From: Methylocystis hirsuta
Lineage (GTDB): Bacteria > Pseudomonadota > Alphaproteobacteria > Rhizobiales > Beijerinckiaceae
DNA length: 64,000 nt
Assembly: GCF_003722355.1 (NCBI RefSeq)
Contig: NZ_QWDD01000001.1
Location: 2,526,001-2,590,000 of the forward strand
Direction: 5' to 3'
The notes under the pieces are model-generated. The model worked only from the letters and a program-made list of their open reading frames with translations. It was not told the DNA's origin and ran no database searches. Made by a program: the position numbers and the translations under genes. This document shows positions 34,202 through 43,700 of the stretch, one piece after another (the stretch's first letter is position 1; the number at the start of each line of letters is the position of its first letter).

Positions 34202-35355
34202 CCTCGATACCCGAACAAAGCCGCGACGTTGTTCCCGCCGAACCCCGAACAAGTCGCGAGCACAGCTTTCGACCTATCGATGGCTCTCGGCACTGCAAGG
34301 ACCAAGTCGAGTTCGAGCGTCGCGGCATTCCTGTCATTGAGAGTCGAGGGTAACAGCCCCGAGCGCAAAGCCTCCACAGCGACCAGACAATTGAACAAGC
34401 CGGCGGCTCCCATCGTGTGCCCGAGCCGAGCTTTGACCGACGTGCAAGGGATCGAGCTTCCGGGCCAAATCCGCTCGACGACGGCCGCTTCTACGCCGTC
34501 GTTCGCTTGTGTACCCGTGCCGTGAAGAACGGCCGCCCCCACCTCATCAGGCCTAAGCCCAGCCTTGGAGATCGCCGAACGAATACAACGTTCGAGATGG
34601 ATTCCTGACTCGTCTGGATGAGTCGGATGCCCCGCATCGCACGTCATCGCGCACGCCAGTAGCGAAACGCGGCTATCTTTCGGAGACGCGTCGTTATCTA
34701 ACATCAGGCAGGCGGCACCCTCTCCGATCAGTAAACCGTCCCGATCGCGATGGAACGGTTTGCATTCCGTCTGAGAAACGGCACCCGCACGTACAAATCC
34801 GATCACTCCGATACGACTTAGGGCGTCCATCGCCACGACAGCGGCTCGGAGTTGTTTCGCCGCCTCTTCGAGGTCCGCCGCGGCAAAAACCAAGGAATTT
34901 TGACCGGAAGCGCAAGCGGACTGCACCCATGTTCGCGGGAGGCCTGGGCCCGAAATCAGATTGGGCGTCGGATCCCGATGGAGGGCATCCCATAAAGGCC
35001 CGGCCATCGCCCTATGGCGGCCGGCGCGAACGCCGGCTTGAAGTTCGATGAGGATATCCGACTCCGAATGATTGGTGCCTCCGTAGATGTGAAAGCCATG
35101 CTCATGCCCGCCGGTGGCCTCGAGCATCGCCATTTGTCCCAAACGGCCCGCGGCTCCCAATGCATCTCTCTCAAGTTGGCGATCGAGGCCCGGAACCGCC
35201 GCCACGCGTGTGGACAGGTCGAAGTCCGGAAAGTACTCTCGGGCACTGCTGGCCTTGGTTTGTCCTTTGAGCAACCCCGTCCAAGTGCTAGGCCAATCGT
35301 TACCGAGACACGATACGGCTCCGAGTCCGACGACCTTGACATGTCGCTCTACCAT
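34198..35355 (-). CDS. Beta-ketoacyl-ACP synthase (FabF-like)
   Basis: A 385-residue thiolase-fold ketosynthase, slightly shorter than FabF. It starts HVKVVGLGAVSCLGNDW. The nucleophile is in VQSACASGQNSL, the first His in VLHGTGTQANDGVE, and the Lys/His pair in KARLGHTMGAAGLFN; a terminal CSGFGGNNVAALF matches the GFGGxNA loop. The catalytic set is complete, so it should condense acyl units on an ACP, such as the one encoded two genes upstream. It overlaps the dehydratase gene by seven bases and the KS-like gene by four. No acyltransferase, ketoreductase or phosphopantetheinyl transferase is present nearby. Confidence 0.88.
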   Translation of the reverse strand: MVERHVKVVGLGAVSCLGNDWPSTWTGLLKGQTKASSAREYFPDFDLSTRVAAVPGLDRQLERDALGAAGRLGQMAMLEATGGHEHGFHIYGGTNHSESDILIELQAGVRAGRHRAMAGPLWDALHRDPTPNLISGPGLPRTWVQSACASGQNSLVFAAADLEEAAKQLRAAVVAMDALSRIGVIGFVRAGAVSQTECKPFHRDRDGLLIGEGAACLMLDNDASPKDSRVSLLACAMTCDAGHPTHPDESGIHLERCIRSAISKAGLRPDEVGAAVLHGTGTQANDGVEAAVVERIWPGSSIPCTSVKARLGHTMGAAGLFNCLVAVEALRSGLLPSTLNDRNAATLELDLVLAVPRAIDRSKAVLATCSGFGGNNVAALFGYRG

Positions 35356-35783
35356 GCGATGCCCGTTATAGGACTAGCCACTGCCTTCACTTTAGCTATC
35401 TGGCCCAGCCCGGTTACCGATGACACACCGGATATTACGATGACACCTGTCGCACTCGGCTTGATCGTCACTTCGCAAAGGATAGTGGAAGATAAGGGGA
35501 CCATCTTTTCAAACCTCGCTTCAACACGTCCTAGGAGGTAGGTGACTTTGCTCGCGGTTTGACTCAGTGCAAGTGCGAGTGCGGCCTGACAGACCTGCTC
35601 AACGATCAAACAGCCCGGAACGAATTTTGAACCTCTAGCGAAATGAGCGTCGAGAATCGGATGGCCGCTCTGATAGTGCATCTCGGCGCGGATCGACCGT
35701 CCCGGCTCGATATCGAAGCATCTGTCGATCCACAGGAACGCATCCCCGTAGGGTAGCAGTTTCAGAAGCTCAGTTCTGTTCAT
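35349..35783 (-). CDS. Hotdog-fold 3-hydroxyacyl-ACP dehydratase-like protein (FabZ/FabA type)
   Basis: A 144-residue hotdog protein. LLKLLPYGDAFLWIDRC matches the FabZ start LLPHRYPFLxVDR, with Tyr in place of the usual His. The catalytic His and Glu are in DAHFARGSKFVPGCLIVEQV, corresponding to HFPGxPVxPGVLIIE. The end has TGLGQIAKVKAVA. It may dehydrate a 3-hydroxyacyl-ACP or act as a thioesterase-like hotdog. It overlaps the ACP gene by 14 bases and the ketosynthase by seven. Confidence 0.8.
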   Translation of the reverse strand: MNRTELLKLLPYGDAFLWIDRCFDIEPGRSIRAEMHYQSGHPILDAHFARGSKFVPGCLIVEQVCQAALALALSQTASKVTYLLGRVEARFEKMVPLSSTILCEVTIKPSATGVIVISGVSSVTGLGQIAKVKAVASPITGIAW

Positions 35784-36072
35784 AATCCGCGGGTTTCCGA
35801 CGTAAGCGAATGAAGTCGACTATCTTACTGGGAGTGTCCAATGCCCGGTATTCGGTTTCTCCTGACGGCTCGGGAACACCAAACGTGTAGGCGACATCGA
35901 TGAACACGGCGACTATGCCGAGCGAATCGATCGCCAGCTCCCCATAGAGATCAGTATCGCTGCCAACAACAGCCTCGCTACAATCGCCGGCGTCCGCCAC
36001 GAATCTTCGTACAAACCCGAGCAGTTCTTCGTCTGACAGAGTTGCTGGGTCGATCTGAATGTCATCCGCCAT
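35770..36072 (-). CDS. Acyl carrier protein
   Basis: A 100-residue acidic helical protein. The phosphopantetheine attachment serine is in GELAIDSLGIVAVFID (DSL motif), preceded by a DTDLY loop and followed by FGVPEPSGETEYRALDTPSK. Length and helix pattern are those of discrete ACPs of type II systems. It begins 12 bases after the second giant protein and overlaps the dehydratase gene, so all are probably made together. The acyl group it carries is unknown. Confidence 0.9.
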   Translation of the reverse strand: MADDIQIDPATLSDEELLGFVRRFVADAGDCSEAVVGSDTDLYGELAIDSLGIVAVFIDVAYTFGVPEPSGETEYRALDTPSKIVDFIRLRRKPADYEQN

Positions 36073-36084
36073 CGATTCCAGCGC

Positions 36085-39000
36085 TTAGAATAAGGTGGTT
36101 TCAAGCAATATAGGAACCGAAACGGCGGTTTCGCTCTCGCCATCCGGATCAGGAGCCGGCACATGGACGGTCAACTCGTTCTTGATTAACGGATCGTCAG
36201 AAGCCTGCGATCGAACAATGCGAGCGCGACCACCGGCGATATCGGCGGACGCAATTTGCTGCACGACCACCCTGTACTTTGAGTCGAAAGGTCGTCCCGG
36301 TCCATCGCGCTCGAGATCGTCGTCAACGAAATCGAACGCGGAGGTTGATCCCGGCTCGATCAACTGGCAAGAGGCTATCTCGAGCCAAGCCGGCGACGGG
36401 GTCGCCAATGGCGTCGTCAGGATGCTCCTCGGCAGCAGTCTCAAAACCTGAACCTGGTAGACCCAAGGGACATCTCCGGTGAGAATGCGCGCTTCGGCCA
36501 GCGGGTGAACGCCGACGATTACCTGCAAGACGACGCGTGGTCGGATAAGCGATGCGTCGGCGTGAATGGTGGGTTGGCCTGGCGTAACCTTGAAGGGCGG
36601 AGCCTGTGGCTGCACCGGATCGGTCCAGGTAGTCGGAGGAGACTCCAAAAAATTGTCAGGCGTGTTGGACTCGGGATCCAGAGGAAGGCAAGCTATGAGT
36701 TGGTAGCTATACCGACTTGCTCCGTTCATGGCACGGGCCCAATTATTATCGGCACAGTAATCAACGATTGTGGGCCTGCCGCTGATCGATTTCATGCCGG
36801 CGGTGGCTTTCATTCCTTTCTCCGGCTTAATAAACTTATCGTAGTCACCCGAAGGATCCGTCGGGAATGGGATGAGTGAGCCACGCAACCAGCGTCTCTT
36901 CAACAAGTCTAGTATCTGCAGCTCGATGGGTTGCCCGTCCGGTAGGCTGGCGACCGACACCAAGGCCTGCCATTCATCCTGATCGTCTTTGCCTGCAAAT
37001 CTCATATCGAGCGATTGGATGCGTCGATTCACCTTGATCAGCGTGTCGGGATCGGCGGTGAGTCCGTCCCATGAGACCACTAACCGCGGGTAATCCTGGG
37101 TGTTTGTCGCGCTTTGAAGCTGTGACGGAAGCCATCTCTTCTCGTCGGCCAATCGAGTATCAAGGAACTCCTCGGGACGTGTCGGCAATCCGACCTTAAG
37201 ATCAGAGATTGGCGCAGGCTCGACCGAAAGTTTCAAGGGAGCGGAAACGAAGAGACGGTCGACATGAGCGCACTCGTTTCCTTGCGCCGAAACCGTCCCA
37301 ATCCAATAGGCGACGTACTCAGCCGGTCCACCGCCCGCGGGCAAGTACTGGATATGGGTTTCAAGCGCCCCGTTCAACTGAGCGGGCGTCTCCCATACCG
37401 CGCGGGCGCCAAACAGAAGCGTTGTCGCGGGGGCTCCTACGGGGGGTACAGGAGAGTTGGCCGTCAACTCGATGTCGAAGAACATGGGATTACCAGGCGC
37501 TCCGCGATTGCAGTCATAATTGCTTATGCCCCTGATCGCTCCGTAGGAGGCGGAGCCAGCTTCGATGCGGGCGAAAGCCGGCCGGTTCGCACATGCAACG
37601 AATCTAAGAAAAGTGAAATCGTCCGGATCGGGCGACGAAGGGGTGAACTCAACCGTAATCAGTCGATCGCTCACGGCGGTTATGGATCCCGTTCCTTTCA
37701 AATCGGCACACGCCGCTGCCGCAGTCAGGTTGCCTCGAGGAGCTCGCGCAGCGTAGATCCTGAAAATGACCGCTTCGGCGTCGTCGGGATTGCGTTGCCG
37801 GTGCAGTCGGGGCTCGTAAGTCCAAACGACGGGAAACAGCCCACGGAACCCGATCGTAGGATGTTGGTGGGAATTCGTCACCGAAGAATTCGCGAGAACG
37901 GACGCTTTAGAAGTCACTGGTTGCGATCGGAATTCCGATGCAAGAATCCAACGTGCTGCTTCTAACTTTGGATCGGTGGCAACGACTGCTTCATCGTCTC
38001 CAAATATTCGACACCGTAGCAACGCAAACTGCATCATTGCAGCTTGAGCCGAAGTCAGCTTCGCGCCGCTATCCGACCATGGAGATTCGATGGGGCTGCT
38101 CGGCGGCGCATCCAGCAGTCGCATCAAAATGCGATCTCGTCTAAGGCCCGGTGGCGCATAGACATGGCCCGCTGCAACGAACTTCGGCAGCACCGGGGTT
38201 GTCGGCACTGAAATGGCGCGAGGCCTCCGAGTGTTCGCAACTGGTATCGAGTCGGTCTCTGCAACTTCGCTAGCGCGTGGCGTTTCCACAATCAGTTCGG
38301 TCACGACTGCACGGGCGTCGGCGTCGTATCTCAAACGCTTGCGTTTCGGCAATGTGTCCAGCCCAGCATCCTTTGCCCAAAAGGCCGCCACCGAGTCCCG
38401 AACGAAGAATCCTACCAGCGCCTTGTATTCGTATCCTTCGTCATGATCCGTGAGATTGGCTGTCTTGCTCCAAACACCATCGCCGCCGGGCGTCGCAACA
38501 GAATCGAATCCACGGTATTCCCATCCCTGCCGCAGGAGAGAATTGATCCGATCTGCCCATTGCGGATATCGTCCTATGGGCGGATCGATGTTCGTCGCCT
38601 TGAGGGGGGTGGGATTGGTGGAAACCTTTGCTCGGAGCAATCTCCGCATCATTACGATTCCGCTCTCGAGCTGGGCGCTATCCTCAAACGTCTGGGATAG
38701 ATCGGTTCGACGCGACAGACTATTGAGGAGAGGCGTTTTCCAAGTGAACGTCAGTACTCGCCTAGCAGGGTCCGGATCATAGACGACACCGCGTCGGTCC
38801 GGACCACCCTTCACGCCTGATGGAAATTGATCAAGCCGGGGCGGATGCATCAGATCGCGGCGGACCGGACTAAAGAAGACTAGCCGGTCGGGATCGCCGG
38901 TTGCAGCATCGCTGGTAACCACGGGAACGGGGTCGCTCTCCTGTTCGAACGCATCGACCGCAGTGACCCAAAGCCGATATCGCTGCGGACCCGGCGCATC

Positions 39001-40719
39001 GTTGCCCGCGCGATCTTTGGAGGGTGCCCAAGTCGAACTGATCGGAGCCTTCGGATCCCAACGAGGACTTGCGGGCCAATGCATGGCCGAGTCAGCCATA
39101 CCTTGCCGCAAGTCGTACCGGAAAAGCGTCAGACCAGGATAGAAAGGATCGGGAACCGAACCCGCGACCGTCGGACCCTCGGGTAGCCGCACCAAGAGCG
39201 GGTTCCAGGGAGGCGACGAACGTAATTCCCGAAGACGATCGTCGTAGGCCGGCATCGGGAAAGCTGGGTCCAGGTCGAGCAGATCGGAATATCGCCGGTT
39301 GACCAACCATGGTCGCAAAGCCTCGATTGGCGGATTTTCGAACGGTGATCGAAACAGTGGTTCCGTCGCGTTGGACTCCCATATGCAGTAGACATTGAAA
39401 CCTGCCACCGAAGACGCGGCGGACTTCCCCGGCTCGATCAGAAGATCGAGCACGGCTTCCGAAGTCGGCGCCATGTAAGCTGGCTCCCGATCCCCGGCAT
39501 TGCTCTGGACGATGTCATAATTCACCACAGCGGAAGCAGGCTTCACTGGAGGCGAGCTCGATCCTTCGGTTAAGGCCAGACGTATCTCGTCGGGGGCGAG
39601 TGCACGGCTGCCGGCAGAGAACCTTCGGGACAGACCAAAGTAATCGAGATCGCCGGGAGCGTCTGCCGGGCCGGCATTCAGCGTAGCGTCTCGGGAAATG
39701 CGGGTAAATGCCGTTTGGTGGACTTGCACGAGCAAACCACCCGCGGCGAGCCACCCATCCACCGCGGCACGGTCAAATGGACCGAACGTAGTTCCAAGAC
39801 CAACAAGTTCAGAGCCTGGATACGCCGCCCCTCGACTTCCATCCGCGCATGCTCCAACAGGACCGTCGGGAGAACACCAAAAATCGATTAGGTGGCCGCC
39901 CGTGATTGCGCGCAGCTTGAGCTGGTCGCGAACGCCAGTACGTGATTCAATTATCCGACTGAGCAATTGGGCGAACTCTTCGTCGCGGAACGCGCCCGTG
40001 AGCAGCGCCGCAAACTGAAGACGAACGATTTCGGCGGGGCTTACTCCGCACAGCTGCTCTTTGATCACTTGACGCCAAAGAGCGTCGCCCGAGAGTTGCT
40101 GCTCGGTGCCTGAAACGAGCAATCTAAGGTCGCCTCTGAATTGCCGAACCTTCGTCGATCCCCGCACCATTAAAGCCGCGACAAGTCTTGCGGAGCGATC
40201 GCAAAGCTTCTCGACGTCGCCCGCCGCCGAAATCAAATCTGCAAGCATTGGTCTCCTAGCCCGCACGACTTCCAAGAGCTTGCCATGCAGGGCATGCGCT
40301 ACGCGCCATTCGGCACGGGAGAGATTGGATTCGGAGAGCAGATGGCAAACCCCGAAGGCCGCAGGGCGCTGTTCATCCACCCGCACGGCGCAATCCACAT
40401 CCGTTTGCGGAAGAGTAGCAACCTGCCATTTCGCCACTCCCACCGGCAAGTAAGGTTGATCGACTTGGACGCGAGGCGGATCCAGCATGGCACGAAGTCG
40501 TGCGCCCACGTCCCTTTCCGTAAGAATGGGCCCAGTCGCCTCGCCGATGTTAATCCTCACCAAGAACCTGTCGCCGATCTGCGGAAGCGTGTCTCCGGCT
40601 CCCAAAAACCAGCGCGTCACTATTTCGTATCTCTCGGGAGCAGTCCCAATGCGGCGCAGAAGCCCTACGGGGTTTATGGTGGTTTCGTTTGGCCTCTCGG
40701 ATCTCGATGGTCTCTGCAT
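36085..40719 (-). CDS. Giant unknown protein 2 (~1544 aa), possible Fn3-like segments
   Basis: An uninterrupted ~1544-codon frame. I do not recognise the protein. There is no signal peptide, membrane segment, nucleotide-binding or protease motif. The first ~300 residues are helical and Leu-rich (VCHLLSESNLSRAEWRVAHA). The rest is rich in beta-prone, Pro/Asp/Trp-containing sequence; two stretches, PQRYRLWVTAVDAFEQESDP near residue 600 and PRLVVSWDGLTADPDT near residue 1220, resemble fibronectin type III strands. I take the ATG at MQRPSRSERP with aaagga nine bases upstream; a TTG three codons earlier is possible. Only ~13 bases separate it from giant protein 1, so they are co-translated. Confidence 0.85.
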   Translation of the reverse strand: MQRPSRSERPNETTINPVGLLRRIGTAPERYEIVTRWFLGAGDTLPQIGDRFLVRINIGEATGPILTERDVGARLRAMLDPPRVQVDQPYLPVGVAKWQVATLPQTDVDCAVRVDEQRPAAFGVCHLLSESNLSRAEWRVAHALHGKLLEVVRARRPMLADLISAAGDVEKLCDRSARLVAALMVRGSTKVRQFRGDLRLLVSGTEQQLSGDALWRQVIKEQLCGVSPAEIVRLQFAALLTGAFRDEEFAQLLSRIIESRTGVRDQLKLRAITGGHLIDFWCSPDGPVGACADGSRGAAYPGSELVGLGTTFGPFDRAAVDGWLAAGGLLVQVHQTAFTRISRDATLNAGPADAPGDLDYFGLSRRFSAGSRALAPDEIRLALTEGSSSPPVKPASAVVNYDIVQSNAGDREPAYMAPTSEAVLDLLIEPGKSAASSVAGFNVYCIWESNATEPLFRSPFENPPIEALRPWLVNRRYSDLLDLDPAFPMPAYDDRLRELRSSPPWNPLLVRLPEGPTVAGSVPDPFYPGLTLFRYDLRQGMADSAMHWPASPRWDPKAPISSTWAPSKDRAGNDAPGPQRYRLWVTAVDAFEQESDPVPVVTSDAATGDPDRLVFFSPVRRDLMHPPRLDQFPSGVKGGPDRRGVVYDPDPARRVLTFTWKTPLLNSLSRRTDLSQTFEDSAQLESGIVMMRRLLRAKVSTNPTPLKATNIDPPIGRYPQWADRINSLLRQGWEYRGFDSVATPGGDGVWSKTANLTDHDEGYEYKALVGFFVRDSVAAFWAKDAGLDTLPKRKRLRYDADARAVVTELIVETPRASEVAETDSIPVANTRRPRAISVPTTPVLPKFVAAGHVYAPPGLRRDRILMRLLDAPPSSPIESPWSDSGAKLTSAQAAMMQFALLRCRIFGDDEAVVATDPKLEAARWILASEFRSQPVTSKASVLANSSVTNSHQHPTIGFRGLFPVVWTYEPRLHRQRNPDDAEAVIFRIYAARAPRGNLTAAAACADLKGTGSITAVSDRLITVEFTPSSPDPDDFTFLRFVACANRPAFARIEAGSASYGAIRGISNYDCNRGAPGNPMFFDIELTANSPVPPVGAPATTLLFGARAVWETPAQLNGALETHIQYLPAGGGPAEYVAYWIGTVSAQGNECAHVDRLFVSAPLKLSVEPAPISDLKVGLPTRPEEFLDTRLADEKRWLPSQLQSATNTQDYPRLVVSWDGLTADPDTLIKVNRRIQSLDMRFAGKDDQDEWQALVSVASLPDGQPIELQILDLLKRRWLRGSLIPFPTDPSGDYDKFIKPEKGMKATAGMKSISGRPTIVDYCADNNWARAMNGASRYSYQLIACLPLDPESNTPDNFLESPPTTWTDPVQPQAPPFKVTPGQPTIHADASLIRPRVVLQVIVGVHPLAEARILTGDVPWVYQVQVLRLLPRSILTTPLATPSPAWLEIASCQLIEPGSTSAFDFVDDDLERDGPGRPFDSKYRVVVQQIASADIAGGRARIVRSQASDDPLIKNELTVHVPAPDPDGESETAVSVPILLETTLF

Positions 40720-40732
40720 ATGCGGCAATCCT

Positions 40733-43700
40733 TTACCCGCTAACAGCGAGATGCGGCGCTATTTGCGCGTGGGCCCTCAGGCATTCCCCCCGATTGACGA
40801 GATCGAGCGGTATCGTTGCTGAACCACTGACAGTTACGCAAGCGATCGTTACCGAGACACTGAAGTTCACCTCGGCGTGCACCCGGACAACGCCGCGGTG
40901 TGTATCCCCGCAGGCCGAGAAAGAGGCTCGAGCCCGGATCGCAATGGACGCGATTGTTACCCCAAGCAGTTCTGCAGATGCAGAACCATCCACTTCCGCG
41001 AACATCACCGCCACAACACCCAACTCGGAATTCGCCATCGCTTCGAAATCGTCCGCAATCAATTCATAAATCGCGGCGAAGTCTTGCGATCGCCCATCAG
41101 TCTGCGTGTTGAGCGTCAAACTGGCGACCTTGATGTGGTCCACGACCGCTCGGCGCGCGTCCTCAAGGAGAGGATCCGATCGAAGCGTCAGCAGCTCAAA
41201 GTGCTGGAAGGCGTTCGAGCGAAAACGAAAGTAGATGACGCCTCCCACAAAGACAGACAAACTCGCCGAAACCTTAGCTAGTTTCGAACTGATGATCTCT
41301 TGAGAGTATTCTTTCGTCCAACCTGCACGGAGCGCAATCCCAAACGCCAAGAGATCTCCGTCGTACCCGACCAGTACCCCTCCCGAGAATGTGTTCAGCG
41401 GGAAGGCCGCGTCCCACTTCACCTCGATAGCTTTGGACCAGTCCTCGTGTGAGAAGTCATCGCCTGCGATCGGCCAACCCAGCGAGAGTCGGAATACCGT
41501 CTTTTCGCCAAATCCTATGCGCAGAGCGATCTCGCCGGCGCTGATGTGATACTCGTTCGTGCCCGGTGGATAAGAGAAGCTGGGACCTTGGAAGGCGGCC
41601 GCCAGGTATTTGTTGGGGAAATCGACAACAATTCCTATGGACTGATCGTACAAGCCGAACAGCTTCAGATAGGCGTCCATTCTCGCAATGCCGGAGTCGG
41701 CTACTACGATGGTCGTCCGTTTCGTCCGGTCGCTCGGCGCCGACGCGGCAACGTCGTGCACGTGAAGGGCGCAGGAAGCCGCAATCATAAGTCCCACCGC
41801 GTCCGATGGCTGCCAGGAGCGCAGCCAATTTCGCAGTGGCACTGGGTCTGGATCCGCATATGGGGGAAGGAGATCTCGCACCAAAGGCGTCTCGACGGTC
41901 TGCAGTGTCTTTGCCAGACTTCCATTGAGGTCGGCATGGCTTGCAAGGACGACGATTGGCTCCTTCAGCTTAGCAATTCCAATGTTGACGTCGTCCCGGC
42001 TATTTATGGCAACGACCCAGCTCGGCACCCGCCCTTGGCCAGATATACGAGTCGATAACTGAAGCCCGTCGACATGAAGAAATTCACTCTTCAGAGTCGC
42101 AAAACCCCAAAAGGCTCGTTCTCGAGCCAAAGTCGGCAGTCTTGGATCGTTTAGGATCGGACCGGACGCGCCAGTAGCGTCGTCATCTGCCCAATTGAGA
42201 TTAGCGCCCAACGAGAAACTCGGCAGGCTCAATTGAGCAGAGATGGAAACGGGCTGAACGGTCAGTGACCAGTCCCCGCCTCCCTGTCTTTCGAGGATTA
42301 CTTCGGCACCAATCGCTTCAAGCCCCTTGACCCCCAGCGAGAGCGAGCATCGAAATGTCAGGAAGAAGAAGGGACCTTCGACTAGCGATGCCGGTACGAA
42401 GCGCATCCGCATGCCGGTGACTTCTGCAGGCCAAATGCCGAACAAAGGAGTAGGCCGGCCGGTCGAAAGGACTAACGCTACATCGAAGCCCTCCTTTCCT
42501 TCTAAGTCGAGGCTAAGCGAAGCGTAAACGCGACCGTTACCACCGGCTAAGCCTGGGAATATCGACGACAAGGACGCGTCTGGCGTCAGTTCAAGATCCA
42601 GGGCAACGCGGCGGAGATCGCTTCTCGCTCGAACGATGGAAATCTGGTCAAATCCCGGAAACGATTTCGTCGCCAAAGTGCCGGAGCTTACGACCAGATC
42701 GAAGTACGAAAATTCAAGTCCCTTCGTCAGATCCAGGATGAACTTTCCATCAAGAGTCAAGGGCTCCGTGGGTCTTCCCCCCGCATCGACTTGAATAGCA
42801 TTGAAGATTATCGAAATAGCTACGCTTGCCGATGCCGGTGTATTGCTAGCACCAAGGCATTCAAACGAGTTCAGCGTGACGCGCACAAAGTCTTTCCATG
42901 CGGAGGACAGAAGTTCGATCGGGTCTTGCGGCGTGAAAGCAGCACTGAATGAGGTGCCGGTCTCGTCTTTCCATCCATAGTCCAGCAGGAGGTTTTCATT
43001 AATTGCCTGGAAAAATGCCCCCATGGGAGTGTTTGGATTGGGCCGCTTCGATATCGCCAGGGTAAGGGGGAGCTGACGGAAAAAGAAGCCTCTCCACAGA
43101 GCGTCGCTCGGATCAAGACGGGAGCCGTGAAGATCCGAGAGCCTTGGCCAGAGCGTTGGAGCGAGATCGGCTACCGAGCGCTTCAGTTCCTGCCAGGTCG
43201 CAACGCTCCAACCTAGTTGGTCTGGTCGCGCCCCATTCTTCGAGCCCATGTCGATGGCTAACCTGACCCGAGGCACCTCGCCTGTCGATGTGCGGCGGAA
43301 CTCGGCGATCTGATCGACATATGCGTCGGCGATCTCTCCCCCTCCAGGGACAGGCTGTCTCTTTCGCCACAGGATGATCGAAAGACCGGCGGCCAGAGGC
43401 CAAACATATTCGTCGAACTTGTCTTTGGGGTTTTCGCCCGGTTCGATTCCGTTGGCCATATTTCGATCGATGAACGATCGGAACTGTGTAATCGAATTGT
43501 TCGGCCCGGCCTCGGCTTGAAACAGGACTAGTAAATCGTCGGTCGCGGTGTCGACCGCCCATGGCGGTGGTGGGTCCAGATTGCCGATCTCTACCGTGAT
43601 CAAATCGTCGCGGAGCTTATTGACCCAATCTCCAAATCCTGGAACGAGTTTGTATGCAATGACGAACGACGCAACGGAGTACGCGAGTATTTCCTTGCCG

